From assembly GCF_030012175.1 (NCBI RefSeq), contig NZ_JASCXW010000001.1, forward strand, positions 124,001 to 188,000: a DNA stretch of 64,000 nucleotides, in the 5' to 3' direction. Positions 27,279-36,069 of the stretch are shown here, piece by piece. The DNA comes from Peloplasma aerotolerans. GTDB lineage: Bacteria; Bacillota_I; Bacilli_A; Acholeplasmatales; Acholeplasmataceae. Every line of letters starts with the position of its first letter. Positions within the stretch are counted from its first letter, which is position 1. The notes under the pieces are model-generated. The model did not search any database. It was not told the DNA's origin and saw only the letters and a program-made list of their open reading frames with translations. Position numbers and translations under genes: made by a program.

Positions 27279-28375
27279 TATACATTAAACCTAAAGAGCA
27301 TGATGTCACCATCTTTGACAACATAGTCTTTCCCTTCTAATCTAACTCTTCCATTTTCTTTTGCTACTTGTGGTGTTCCATATTTGATAAGGTCATCATA
27401 AGCTAGCGTTTCCGCTTTGATAAACCCTCTTTCAAAATCGCTATGAATAATACCAGCACACTGAGGTGCTTTCATACCATTTTTAAATGTCCAGGCTCTT
27501 ACCTCTGGTTCCCCAGCTGTAAAGTATGTTTTTAAACCAAGTAGATCATAACTTTTTTCGATCACTTCGTTTAACCCTGATTTTTCTAATCCGTAAGCTT
27601 CTAGGAAAGTGAGTTGTTCTTCTGGTTGTAATGAAGCAATTTCCATTTCTACTTGTGCTGAAATTAATACAACCTCTGTTTTTTCTTGTTTCGCATAGGA
27701 TAAAACGTTTTGATAATGCGGGTTTTTTTCTGGTTCATGAAGCCCTTCTTCTGCAACATTTGCAATATAAATCATAGGTTTCATTGTTAACAAATTAAAG
27801 TTTTTAATAATCTTTAATTCTTCCTCAGTAAAATCTAGAAGTCTCGGACTTTCATTTTTATCAAGCGTATCTTTTATATGCTTTAATAATTCTTGTTCTT
27901 GAATCGCTTCTTTTGATTTCGTCTTAACCTTTTTTTCTAGTCTTTGAATGCGTTTTTCAATGGATTCAATATCGGCTAAGTTCAGCTCTATCTTAATGGT
28001 TTCGATATCTCTAATTGGATCTACTTTTCCATCAACATGCGTCACATTTTCGTCATCAAAACAACGCACTACTTGACAAATAGCGTCGACTTCGCGAATA
28101 TGACTTAAAAATTGGTTACCCAATCCTTCACCTTTAGAAGCGCCTCTAACTAACCCAGCAATATCGATGAATTCATATGCTGTAGGCACTACCTTTTTTG
28201 GTTTATATTTTTGAGCTAAAACATCTAGTCTTTTATCTTGTACAAAAACAATACCTACATTCGGTTCAATTGTAGCAAACGGGTAGTTTGCTGCAAGTGC
28301 TTCTGCTTTTGTAATGGCATTAAAGAGCGTAGATTTCCCTACATTCGGTAGCCCAACAATTCCTGCTTTTAACAT
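27278..28375 (-). CDS. ychF: Ribosome-associated ATPase/GTPase YchF (OLA1 family)
   Basis: 365 residues. P-loop GLPNVGKST at 8-16, switch DIAGLVRGASKGEGLGNQFL, the family's non-canonical YIANVAEEG in place of NKxD (which relaxes the specificity toward ATP), and a C-terminal TGS domain (LKTYFTAGEPEVRAWTFKNGMKAPQCAGIIHSDFERGFIKAE). It lies between ftsZ and yggS; its presence inside the division cluster is not typical of most Firmicutes. Confidence 0.97.
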   Translation of the reverse strand: MLKAGIVGLPNVGKSTLFNAITKAEALAANYPFATIEPNVGIVFVQDKRLDVLAQKYKPKKVVPTAYEFIDIAGLVRGASKGEGLGNQFLSHIREVDAICQVVRCFDDENVTHVDGKVDPIRDIETIKIELNLADIESIEKRIQRLEKKVKTKSKEAIQEQELLKHIKDTLDKNESPRLLDFTEEELKIIKNFNLLTMKPMIYIANVAEEGLHEPEKNPHYQNVLSYAKQEKTEVVLISAQVEMEIASLQPEEQLTFLEAYGLEKSGLNEVIEKSYDLLGLKTYFTAGEPEVRAWTFKNGMKAPQCAGIIHSDFERGFIKAETLAYDDLIKYGTPQVAKENGRVRLEGKDYVVKDGDIMLFRFNV

Positions 28376-28392
28376 TTTTTATATCCTTCCAG

Positions 28393-28416
28393 TAAAAAAG
28401 GCTTTCGCCTTTTAAA
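28393..28416 (-). terminator. Terminator of ftsZ
   Basis: On the minus strand, the AAAAGGC / GCCTTTT stem with a 3-nt loop is followed by a T run. It overlaps the end of ftsZ and the leader of ychF. Confidence 0.8.
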
Positions 28417-29557
28417 ATTTTCCTTTTTTTACTAACCATGAAGGTAGGTTGCGTTTCTTACCTTCAGAAGGTTGATTGCTTTCTAAATCATCTTCTTCAT
28501 ACTCTTGTGATTTCAATCCTTGTTTTGTAAGTTTCATTTGTTCGTCTGAAGACTTATTGAAAATCTCACTTGCCAAGTTTTCAATCGTTGAGTCTTTAGC
28601 TTTTAATTCATAACCAGTAGCAATAACTGTTACAATTAATTCTTCATCTAAATCTTGGTTTACTGTAGTTCCGTAAATAATGTTTAAATCTCTATCTGTT
28701 GCATTTCTAATTTCAGATAATGCTTGTTCTGTTTCAAATAGTGTGATATTTGTGCCTGAGGTAATATTAACGATTGCATCAGTTGCTCCATCAATACTGA
28801 CTTCTAACAATTTAGAGTGAATTGCTTTTCTTGCTGCTTCAATTGCGCGATCTTCACCTGATGCAATACCAATACCCATTAATGCAGTACCTTTATTTTC
28901 CATAACTGTCTTAACATCAGCAAAGTCAACGTTAATTAAACCAGGAATCGCAATAATTTCAGCAATACCTTGAACACCTTGACGCAATACATTATCAGAT
29001 TCTCTAAATGCGTCTAACAACTGAGTTGTTGGACCAGAGATTGCTAATAATCTTTCGTTAGGAATCACGATTAATGTGTCAACATGAGGTTTTAACTCTT
29101 CTAATCCATAAATTGCTGCTTGCATACGAGCAGGTCCTTCAAAAGCAAATGGTTTTGTTACGATACCTATTGTTAAGCATCCCATTTCTTTAGCTTTTTG
29201 TGCAATGATTGGTGCAGCACCTGTTCCAGTACCTCCGCCCATACCAGCTGTAATAAAGACCATATCAGCATCTCTTAAAACATCTTCTATCTCTTCAATT
29301 GACTCTTCTGCAGCTTGACGTCCAACTTCTGATTTAGCACCAGCACCAAGTCCTCTTGTTAAATATTTACCAAGTTGAACTCTGGTTTCAGCTTTCGATA
29401 CTTTTAGTACTTGAGCATCGGTATTCATAGCAACAAAAACAACGCCTTTAACATCGTTTTCAATCATTCTATTGATAGCGTTACCTCCGCCCCCACCAAC
29501 ACCAATAACTTTTATAACGGGCTTTTGATTGAAATTATCTGATTCGCCAAATACCAT
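28412..29557 (-). CDS. ftsZ: Cell division protein FtsZ
   Basis: 381 residues. The tubulin-type GGGTGTG motif is at 107-113, and [26 protein letters not shown] and the T7 synergy region ([11 protein letters not shown]) are present. The C-terminal tail ends [12 protein letters not shown], resembling the conserved peptide that binds SepF/FtsA. It polymerises at midcell. The start at 29557 is set by AGGAGG nine bases upstream; an in-frame GTG further upstream lies across the site. The gene follows tgt by 60 bp. FtsA and the murein-linked division genes are absent from this neighbourhood. Confidence 0.98.
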   Translation of the reverse strand: MVFGESDNFNQKPVIKVIGVGGGGGNAINRMIENDVKGVVFVAMNTDAQVLKVSKAETRVQLGKYLTRGLGAGAKSEVGRQAAEESIEEIEDVLRDADMVFITAGMGGGTGTGAAPIIAQKAKEMGCLTIGIVTKPFAFEGPARMQAAIYGLEELKPHVDTLIVIPNERLLAISGPTTQLLDAFRESDNVLRQGVQGIAEIIAIPGLINVDFADVKTVMENKGTALMGIGIASGEDRAIEAARKAIHSKLLEVSIDGATDAIVNITSGTNITLFETEQALSEIRNATDRDLNIIYGTTVNQDLDEELIVTVIATGYELKAKDSTIENLASEIFNKSSDEQMKLTKQGLKSQEYEEDDLESNQPSEGKKRNLPSWLVKKGKF

Positions 29558-29616
29558 AGGTATCCCTCCTAGCACTATCTCTATTTTACAATATAATCTC
29601 TATAAATGAAAGATTT

Positions 29617-30732
29617 TTATCTAGATTTAAAATAATTTGTTTTTTTCTTCATTTCTTCTTTAAAATCAAGAAGACGATCTTCTTTAATTGCTGTTCTAAT
29701 TTCTTGCATCAAATGCTTTAGATAAGCCAAATTTTGATAAGTGACTAAACGCATCCCTAACATTTCTTCTGCCTTAAATAAATGTCTGATATAAGAGCGA
29801 GTGTATTTAGAAACTTTAGTTTTTAGATATGGATCTAATGGTTTCATATCATGTTCATAAGTTTGATTTTTGATAACGATTTTACCTTCTGTTGTTAATG
29901 CTGTCCCATGACGTGCAATCCTTGTTGGGAGTACACAATCAAACATATCGATACCATGAATTACATTTTCAACTAAATCATCAGGTGCACCAACACCCAT
30001 TAAATATCTAGGTTTATCAAAAGGTAGAATAGGGTTTAAATACTTCGTCATTTGATACATTTCTTCTTTAGTTTCTCCAACTGACAAACCACCAATAGAG
30101 TATCCAGGAAAATCCATTTCTATTAATTTTTCTGCACAGTATTTCCTTAATTCTTCATTTAAGCCACCTTGGACAATACCAAATAGCGCTTGATCAGTTG
30201 ATAATGCATCTTTTCCTCTTTTTGCCCAACGCAATGTTCTATCGACAGAGTCTTTCATATACTCATAAGTTTCATAAGGTGGTGGACACTCATCAAAACT
30301 CATGATAATATCAGCACCTAGTTTTTCTTGTACTTTAATTGAGTCTTCTGGAGACATAAATAATGCAGATCCATTTTTATGATGTTTAAAATGTACACCT
30401 TCTTCAGTAATCTTACGCATTTCGGTTAACGAAAATACTTGATAACCACCACTATCTGTTAAAACGGATCCATCCCAATTCATAAAACCACGGATACCTC
30501 CATGTTTTTCAACAAGATCTTCTCCCGGCTGTAGCCACAAGTGGTAAGTGTTGCCTAATATAAGCCCTTCTGAGACCTCTTTAATTTCTTTTGGCTCCAA
30601 GGTTTTAACAGTTGCTTGAGTGCCAACTGGCATAAAAAAAGGCGTTTCAAAAACCCCGTGAGGTGTCGTTAATCTCCCTAAGCGTGCTCCACTTTGTTTA
30701 CATACATGTAAGACTTCAAATTTTATACTCAT
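29617..30732 (-). CDS. tgt: tRNA-guanine transglycosylase lacking the usual zinc cysteines
   Basis: 371 residues. It exchanges guanine-34 for preQ1 in queuosine tRNAs. Catalytic Asp93 is in [12 protein letters not shown], with FGIVQGG, GGLSVGE and the second Asp in [15 protein letters not shown]. The C-terminal zinc loop, normally CxCxxC before the final His, reads [17 protein letters not shown] (about 303-319): all three Cys are missing while the following His (IRHLFK) remains. The ATG at 30732 is preferred because AAGG abuts the first ATG (30741). It is divergent from queT, the preQ1 importer. Confidence 0.93.
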   Translation of the reverse strand: MSIKFEVLHVCKQSGARLGRLTTPHGVFETPFFMPVGTQATVKTLEPKEIKEVSEGLILGNTYHLWLQPGEDLVEKHGGIRGFMNWDGSVLTDSGGYQVFSLTEMRKITEEGVHFKHHKNGSALFMSPEDSIKVQEKLGADIIMSFDECPPPYETYEYMKDSVDRTLRWAKRGKDALSTDQALFGIVQGGLNEELRKYCAEKLIEMDFPGYSIGGLSVGETKEEMYQMTKYLNPILPFDKPRYLMGVGAPDDLVENVIHGIDMFDCVLPTRIARHGTALTTEGKIVIKNQTYEHDMKPLDPYLKTKVSKYTRSYIRHLFKAEEMLGMRLVTYQNLAYLKHLMQEIRTAIKEDRLLDFKEEMKKKTNYFKSR

Positions 30733-30749
30733 GTTTATCATCCTTCATC

Positions 30750-30778
30750 TTGTAATTATAGCATATCTTTGATAAAAT
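30750..30778 (+). promoter_or_regulatory. Predicted promoter of queT
   Basis: TTGTAA (30750-30755) and TAAAAT (30773-30778) with a 17-bp spacer lie just ahead of the preQ1 riboswitch. The region overlaps a minus-strand TATAAT (30760-30755) that could serve tgt. Confidence 0.5.
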
Positions 30779-30790
30779 GTTTAAGTAATA

Positions 30791-30832
30791 TTAGCTGTAC
30801 CCTAGGAAACCAGCTAAAACAAAACAGGGAGA
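30791..30832 (+). promoter_or_regulatory. preQ1-I-type riboswitch upstream of queT
   Basis: An H-type pseudoknot layout: AGCTG (30793-30797) pairs with CAGCT (30811-30815), followed by an A-rich tail. ACCC in the loop (30799-30802) can pair with the GGG of the Shine-Dalgarno sequence CAGGGAG. A C that could contact preQ1 ends the loop. The tail AAAACAAAACAGG closely resembles known class I examples. The Shine-Dalgarno lies in the pseudoknot, so translation control is expected. Nucleotide-level folding is inference. Confidence 0.85.
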
Positions 30833-30838
30833 TTACAA

Positions 30839-31324
30839 ATGAATAAAATGGTATTAAGAGATTTTTTGAAGCAGTCGATGATTGCTTCGGTGTATGTTGT
30901 GTTAGTCTATGTGTTTCAATTTGCTAGTTTTGGATTGATTCAATTTAGAATTGCCGAAGTGTTAATGATCTTAGTTTTCTTTGATAAGAAAAGTATCATC
31001 GGACTGACGGTTGGTTGTTTTATAGCTAACTTGGTAGGTGGAGCGATTATTATTGATGTAATATTTGGAACCATGGCAACCACAATTGCTGGATTTCTGA
31101 TGTGGTATACGAGAAAAGTTCCATTATTCGCGATGGTTTGGCCAGCAATTATCAATGGCGTCATCATTGGTTTAATCTTAACTTATGGTTATCATCTTGG
31201 TCCTTTATATATTACAATGCCTTCCGTATTTATTGGAGAGTTTGTTGTTTTATATGTTTTAGGTGTTCCAATCTATTATTCACTTAAAGATAATCAAGAC
31301 TTCTTAGAATTCTTTAAAAATTGA
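30839..31324 (+). CDS. queT: Queuosine-precursor ECF transporter S component (QueT)
   Basis: 161 residues, about five or six membrane helices, with the family features QFRIAEVLMILVFFDKKSIIGLTVGCFIANLVGG and the C-terminal YVLGVPIYYSL. QueT binds preQ1 (or preQ0) for uptake with a shared ECF module. The preQ1 riboswitch ahead of it and the divergent tgt gene define a preQ1 salvage locus. AGGGAG lies eight bases before the ATG and inside the riboswitch. Confidence 0.93.
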   Translation: MNKMVLRDFLKQSMIASVYVVLVYVFQFASFGLIQFRIAEVLMILVFFDKKSIIGLTVGCFIANLVGGAIIIDVIFGTMATTIAGFLMWYTRKVPLFAMVWPAIINGVIIGLILTYGYHLGPLYITMPSVFIGEFVVLYVLGVPIYYSLKDNQDFLEFFKN

Positions 31325-31341
31325 CCTTAGGGTCTTTTTTT
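31323..31341 (+). terminator. Terminator of queT
   Basis: GACC / GGTC stem around TTAG, then a run of T residues, overlapping the queT stop region. Confidence 0.65.
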
Positions 31342-32344
31342 ATTTTTTAATCTTTTTATGTGCAACTGCCATCGGTGCTTGATGGATTTGGTCTAAATCC
31401 ATACAAATCCAATCTTCTAGCTTTCCAGAAATAAGTTTAGCTTCGTATACATCCATATGCCATACTTGGTGTGTAAATACATGTTTATACGTTTTATGAT
31501 GATTATATACATCAAGAATAATATCTTGTTCTTCTAACATCTCTATCACTGAATTTATACTTTCACTTTCAAATTGAGGATACTCATACATCCCCTTTAA
31601 AAGTTCTTCATCTCTTTTTCTTAAAAATAGTCCATGTTCACTATGAATGAGTAATGTTATATAGTTAAACTCTTTTTTATCGTTTAGCTTAGATAATACA
31701 GGGTATTGATCGACCAAATCATTTTGATATGCAAAACAATGTTCTTGAAGCGGACACGTTTCACATTTAGGATTTTTAGGCCGACAGACTAAAGCACCAA
31801 GTTCCATCATCGCTTGAGTATAAACATTTGGATTTGCTTGTTCTATATAGGATTGATTAATTTGATCTAATGCCTTTTTGTTTTTCTCAACTCTCATATC
31901 AGAATCATTTCCTAAATATCTAGATAACACACGAATTACATTGCCATCAAGTGCACTATAAGGCTGATGATACGCAATTGACATAATAGCTCCTGCTGTA
32001 TATTTACCAATACCAGGTAACTTGATGATTTCTTCATATGTACTAGGAAACTTGCCATCATATTTATCTTTAATTATTTTGGCTGCCAAATGCATATTTC
32101 TAAAGCGACGATAATATCCCAATCCTTCAACAGCTTTTTGAAGCGTTTCTTCTTTTGCGTCTGCAAGATCTAAAACAGTTGGATACTTTTTCATAAAGCG
32201 TTCAAAAAAAGGTAAGACGGTTTCAACTTGTGTTTGTTGTAACATCACCTCGCTTACCCAAATATCATATGGACGATTTGATTCTCTAAAAACAAGCTTT
32301 CGATGATTTTTCTCATACCAAGCTTCCAACTTCTTAATATTCAT
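31340..32344 (-). CDS. mutY: A/G-specific adenine glycosylase
   Basis: 334 residues. It removes adenine opposite 8-oxoguanine. Catalytic Glu32 in SEVMLQQTQVETV, the helix-hairpin-helix LPGIGKYTAGAI, Asp in SALDGNVIRVLSR, the 4Fe-4S loop CRPKNPKCETCPLQEHC, and a NUDIX-like C-terminal domain are all present. The start at 32344 overlaps the stop of the upstream histidine phosphatase (TAATG); an in-frame extension to 32,371 starts inside that gene and is rejected. Confidence 0.96.
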   Translation of the reverse strand: MNIKKLEAWYEKNHRKLVFRESNRPYDIWVSEVMLQQTQVETVLPFFERFMKKYPTVLDLADAKEETLQKAVEGLGYYRRFRNMHLAAKIIKDKYDGKFPSTYEEIIKLPGIGKYTAGAIMSIAYHQPYSALDGNVIRVLSRYLGNDSDMRVEKNKKALDQINQSYIEQANPNVYTQAMMELGALVCRPKNPKCETCPLQEHCFAYQNDLVDQYPVLSKLNDKKEFNYITLLIHSEHGLFLRKRDEELLKGMYEYPQFESESINSVIEMLEEQDIILDVYNHHKTYKHVFTHQVWHMDVYEAKLISGKLEDWICMDLDQIHQAPMAVAHKKIKK

Positions 32345-32871
32345 TAAAGTGTAACTTCCCTCACGCCACAATGCTCAATCATATCATTAAATCTTGTAAG
32401 TGTTGATATCACAACACCATGACACACAACAATAACTTTTTTGTGATTCTGATATTTACTCAGTGCTAAACGAACACGTTTTTTCAAATGTTCATAAGAC
32501 TCCCAATGATAAACCGTTGATTCATTTCTAACACCTTTTGACTCAACATACTCATCAAAAGCATTACCTGCATTAAGTTCAAACTTAAATGTCGTGTCTG
32601 GCATCCACTCATGTAAATCATTTTCAACTGTCAAAGGGATACCCGTAATTCTCGAAATAATTGATGCTGTTTGTAAAGCTCTCGTATAAGGTGAAGAAAC
32701 AATGATTTCTGCGTCTTTAAAAATTGGGTCTTCTGCTCTTTCTTCTGCTTGTTTAACACCTAAATCTGTTAATTTACCTAAATCATAGCCCATTCCAAAA
32801 TATCTTCTTTCTAATACTTCATCATATCTAGGCTCACCATGTCGAACCAATATAAATTTTGTCATCATCAT
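32344..32871 (-). CDS. Histidine phosphatase family protein
   Basis: 175 residues. The phosphohistidine motif is LVRHGEPRYDE near residue 7, with SSPYTRALQTASII and the second catalytic His in VVCHGVVISTLT near 150. It is smaller than phosphoglycerate mutase; substrate unknown. A cluster of three ATG codons starts at 32871, behind AGGAAGG. It overlaps mutY, so the two share a message. It is the second such enzyme in the window and not closely similar to the one at 10,607. Confidence 0.87.
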   Translation of the reverse strand: MMMTKFILVRHGEPRYDEVLERRYFGMGYDLGKLTDLGVKQAEERAEDPIFKDAEIIVSSPYTRALQTASIISRITGIPLTVENDLHEWMPDTTFKFELNAGNAFDEYVESKGVRNESTVYHWESYEHLKKRVRLALSKYQNHKKVIVVCHGVVISTLTRFNDMIEHCGVREVTL

Positions 32872-32969
32872 CTTCCTTCCTATTTCGATTATAGCACATG
32901 TAAGCAATCATAAACACTAAATGAAATCACTATGCATGATATAATGATTTTAGATGAGGAGGAGAGCAA

Positions 32970-33578
32970 ATGTCGAAAATTACAGAGCGTAGATCAATTA
33001 GAATCTACGATCCCAGGGTGAAAATTAGCAAAGACGAAATGACTGAAATACTTGAAAAAGCTACCAGAGCTCCATCATCTATGAATATGCAGCCATGGCG
33101 ATTTATCGTTATAGAGTCTGATGAAGCAAAAGAGAAACTAAGACCTGTTTTATACGGAAATGTCAGCCAACTAGAAACATCAGCAGCTATGATCGTTATC
33201 TTAAACGATTTAAAGAAATATGAGTTTGCTGAAAAAATATATGACAAAGCCGTTAAAGCTGGGGTTATGCCTATAGAAGTCAGGGAAAAACAGCTAAGAA
33301 GTATTTCAAATATGGTCAACACCGTTTCTGCAGATCGCTTAGAGAAAACAGGATTAATCGATGGTGGTTTAGTTGCAATGCAACTGATGCTCATCGCGAA
33401 AGAATATGGATATGATACTTGTTCAATTGGAGGTTTCCGTCACGAACTGCTTGTTAAATCATTAGGTTTAGATGATCAAAGATACAAACCAGTAATGATT
33501 GTATCAATTGGCAAAAAAGCTGAAGATGGTTACAGATCAGTTAGACTTGATATTAATGACATAACAACCTGGATGTAA
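32970..33578 (+). CDS. Nitroreductase-family flavoprotein
   Basis: 202 residues. The opening TERRSIRIYDPRVKISKDEM matches the FMN phosphate-binding ERRSIRxF motif, and KATRAPSSMNMQPWRFIVI, then IDGGLVAMQLMLIAKEYGYDTCSIGGF complete the family pattern. Such enzymes use NAD(P)H to reduce quinones, nitro groups or other electrophiles; the physiological substrate is unknown. GAGGAGG precedes the start. It stands alone with a strong bidirectional terminator after it. Confidence 0.9.
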   Translation: MSKITERRSIRIYDPRVKISKDEMTEILEKATRAPSSMNMQPWRFIVIESDEAKEKLRPVLYGNVSQLETSAAMIVILNDLKKYEFAEKIYDKAVKAGVMPIEVREKQLRSISNMVNTVSADRLEKTGLIDGGLVAMQLMLIAKEYGYDTCSIGGFRHELLVKSLGLDDQRYKPVMIVSIGKKAEDGYRSVRLDINDITTWM

Positions 33579-33607
33579 AGAAAAGAGCCGATTGGCTCTT
33601 TTTTTTA
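33579..33607. terminator. Bidirectional terminator
   Basis: AAAAGAGCCGATTGGCTCTT stem with A and T runs on the two sides, between the converging nitroreductase and ABC transporter genes; it overlaps the latter's stop codon. Confidence 0.85.
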
Positions 33608-36067
33608 AATATCATATTGTGCAAGAATTTGTGCTGGTGTTTTTCTAAGGAGTAAGAATATTGGAAACATACCACCAATTAAATTAATAAGATATAAAAT
33701 AATTATTCCTATCAATATCGTTAATGGTGTTACAAGAAATGCCCTAAACATACCTATTAGTGTATTCGAAGATTGAATTAAGCCAATCGTAGCTATACCA
33801 TATCCAATTAATGATGTAACAGTTGATAAAATCAAGATTTCAATCATAAAGGAGAAGAAAATTTCTGTTTTTTTCATACCTAATGCTCGATAAACAGATA
33901 TTTCATAAATTCTTGAGACCATCGATGAGTGCATAATGAAATAAAATCCTAATAACGTAAAGCCAATAATGACTAAAGTCACGATTGTCGTTGTAATTCT
34001 TGCTTGAATGGTTGCTTGGTTAAAGATGTTGGTTTGCTCGTCAAGTTCAAGAATAGCTTCGATGTCATCAGCTTCCAAAGTACTAACTAAAGCCCTTGGT
34101 CGACTTGAATAAACATAAAAACTGCTCACTTTATCGTATCTTGCTTTTTCAATGATTTGGTTTGAACCAACGATTAATCTTTCTGTGTCAGTAAATACTC
34201 CGCTAATTGTATAATCAAAATCATCAAATGTTTTGGGCCAATCTTGACCTGATGGTAATTTATATAATGCATCATATAATGCTTGTGAGACAATCACCTG
34301 ATCTCCTGTTGGTAACTGTCCTTGAGTAATTAGACTCTCATCTAGATAATGATCACCTATTATAGTTGCATTTAAGGTTCCTACATAAATAGGTGCTTGT
34401 GTTAAATAAGAAGTTGGTTTGATCATATTAGCAAAATCTCTTGTTGTATAAACAATATTTCGATCACTTTTTGTAATACCTACTAATTTTACAGGAACAC
34501 CAGATATCTCAAAATCTTCTAACATCAAATGGTCCCACGACCAGACACCAAATTCCGCACCTTGTGTTTGTATGGATTGATCTGCAAGTTCACTCGTTAT
34601 CACAAACTCGTTATGTGTTTGAGGCATTCGCCCTTTGACGATTTTAGATCTTGAAACATGATCAATAATATCTAAAGTGATTTCAGAATCTGCTGGTTGG
34701 AACATACCTTTTGAATACTGAAGTTTGAATAATGCTTTGTCCTCATTTAATGGATCAAGTACTGAAATTTCAATCGTTCCTAATGTATTTACATATAATT
34801 TCGCATCATCATCAGAATATGCTACTAATTCATCATAATCCATTTTGCTAAACTGTGTTTGTCTGACTCTAACATAATTATTTTCATATCGCATGTTAGA
34901 TAAATCTGGAATGATGGTTGCAGAAACCATTGCGATAGATAAAGCAATGACTGCACCAGACATGATAAAGCTAAACAGCATGATTTTACCTTTTCGAGAT
35001 GAATATAAAATCTTTTGCAAAGCAAGCATGAAAATTTGCTTAATTGAAACAATGGTTCTAAAACTCTTATGAACGTCTTTGTTATCCAGCATATCAGTTT
35101 TAAAAGCTGTCTCTAATAACTGCTCTTTATTCTTCTTGACATAATGTTCGTCTTTAACTAATAAGTTGCTAGATTCATTGATTAACCTAACTTTGGTTAA
35201 GCTGCTGTCTATATCTAAATAAAGCGTTTTATTTTTTACAATTAAACGTATATTTACAGGATCAATGACTTGATCTGAATCGTTATAAAGCGATAATTTG
35301 ACGTTGCTATTTCCCAATTCAGTGATTTGATTCATATCTTTTAGATATAAAATGTTTTCTTCTGATACGTTATGTTCATGATCCGACTCGTTTAGATGGT
35401 CATCAATGATTTGTCCATCTTTGATTTCAATAATACGATCTCCATAAACATTTGCAATATTTCTTTCATGCGTCACCAAAACAACCAATTTTTGTTTGGA
35501 TATTTCCTTAATAATATTCATAATGTCGATTGTATTTTTAGAATCCAAATTACCGGTTGGTTCATCAGCGATAATAACACGAGGATTTTTAACTAATGCT
35601 CTTGCAATAGCAACTCTTTGTTGTTGTCCACCAGAAAGTTGCGTTGACTTCTTTTTTCTAAATGGATACATCTTCACAGCTTTTAGGATATACGCAACTC
35701 TTTGATCGATAATATTAGGATCATGAATTCCGACCATCTTTAAGACTAATGCGATATTATCATATACAGATAGTTGTGGAAGTAAATTATAATTTTGGAA
35801 TATATAACCTACAGACTCATTTCGAATCTTATCCCATGTGCTAGATTTATAACGGTTTATTTGTTGATCATCAAATTCAATTGTCCCTTGTTGGACACTA
35901 TCGAGTCCACCAATAACATTTAATAATGTTGTTTTCCCTGAGCCTGATGGTCCTAATAAAACGACAAGTCCGGATTCAGGGAAATCAATAGTCATATCAT
36001 TTAAAACATGGATTTCATTACGTTTATGTCTGAAGAAATATTTTTGTAAACCTTTGACTCTAATCAT
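33605..36067 (-). CDS. ABC transporter ATPase-permease fusion (MacB/FtsX type)
   Basis: 820 residues. The N-terminal ATPase (about 1-230) has Walker [10 protein letters not shown], signature [14 protein letters not shown], Walker [10 protein letters not shown] and the H-loop VTHE. After a linker with beta-rich insertions comes one membrane helix (about 355-385), a large extracytoplasmic domain (about 390-675), and three helices at the C-terminus, the FtsX arrangement. A role in lipoprotein or peptide export or resistance is plausible. It follows the second fused transporter by 2 bp, so they are expected to be co-expressed, possibly as a heterodimer. Confidence 0.9.
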   Translation of the reverse strand: MIRVKGLQKYFFRHKRNEIHVLNDMTIDFPESGLVVLLGPSGSGKTTLLNVIGGLDSVQQGTIEFDDQQINRYKSSTWDKIRNESVGYIFQNYNLLPQLSVYDNIALVLKMVGIHDPNIIDQRVAYILKAVKMYPFRKKKSTQLSGGQQQRVAIARALVKNPRVIIADEPTGNLDSKNTIDIMNIIKEISKQKLVVLVTHERNIANVYGDRIIEIKDGQIIDDHLNESDHEHNVSEENILYLKDMNQITELGNSNVKLSLYNDSDQVIDPVNIRLIVKNKTLYLDIDSSLTKVRLINESSNLLVKDEHYVKKNKEQLLETAFKTDMLDNKDVHKSFRTIVSIKQIFMLALQKILYSSRKGKIMLFSFIMSGAVIALSIAMVSATIIPDLSNMRYENNYVRVRQTQFSKMDYDELVAYSDDDAKLYVNTLGTIEISVLDPLNEDKALFKLQYSKGMFQPADSEITLDIIDHVSRSKIVKGRMPQTHNEFVITSELADQSIQTQGAEFGVWSWDHLMLEDFEISGVPVKLVGITKSDRNIVYTTRDFANMIKPTSYLTQAPIYVGTLNATIIGDHYLDESLITQGQLPTGDQVIVSQALYDALYKLPSGQDWPKTFDDFDYTISGVFTDTERLIVGSNQIIEKARYDKVSSFYVYSSRPRALVSTLEADDIEAILELDEQTNIFNQATIQARITTTIVTLVIIGFTLLGFYFIMHSSMVSRIYEISVYRALGMKKTEIFFSFMIEILILSTVTSLIGYGIATIGLIQSSNTLIGMFRAFLVTPLTILIGIIILYLINLIGGMFPIFLLLRKTPAQILAQYDI

Positions 36068-36069
36068 GA

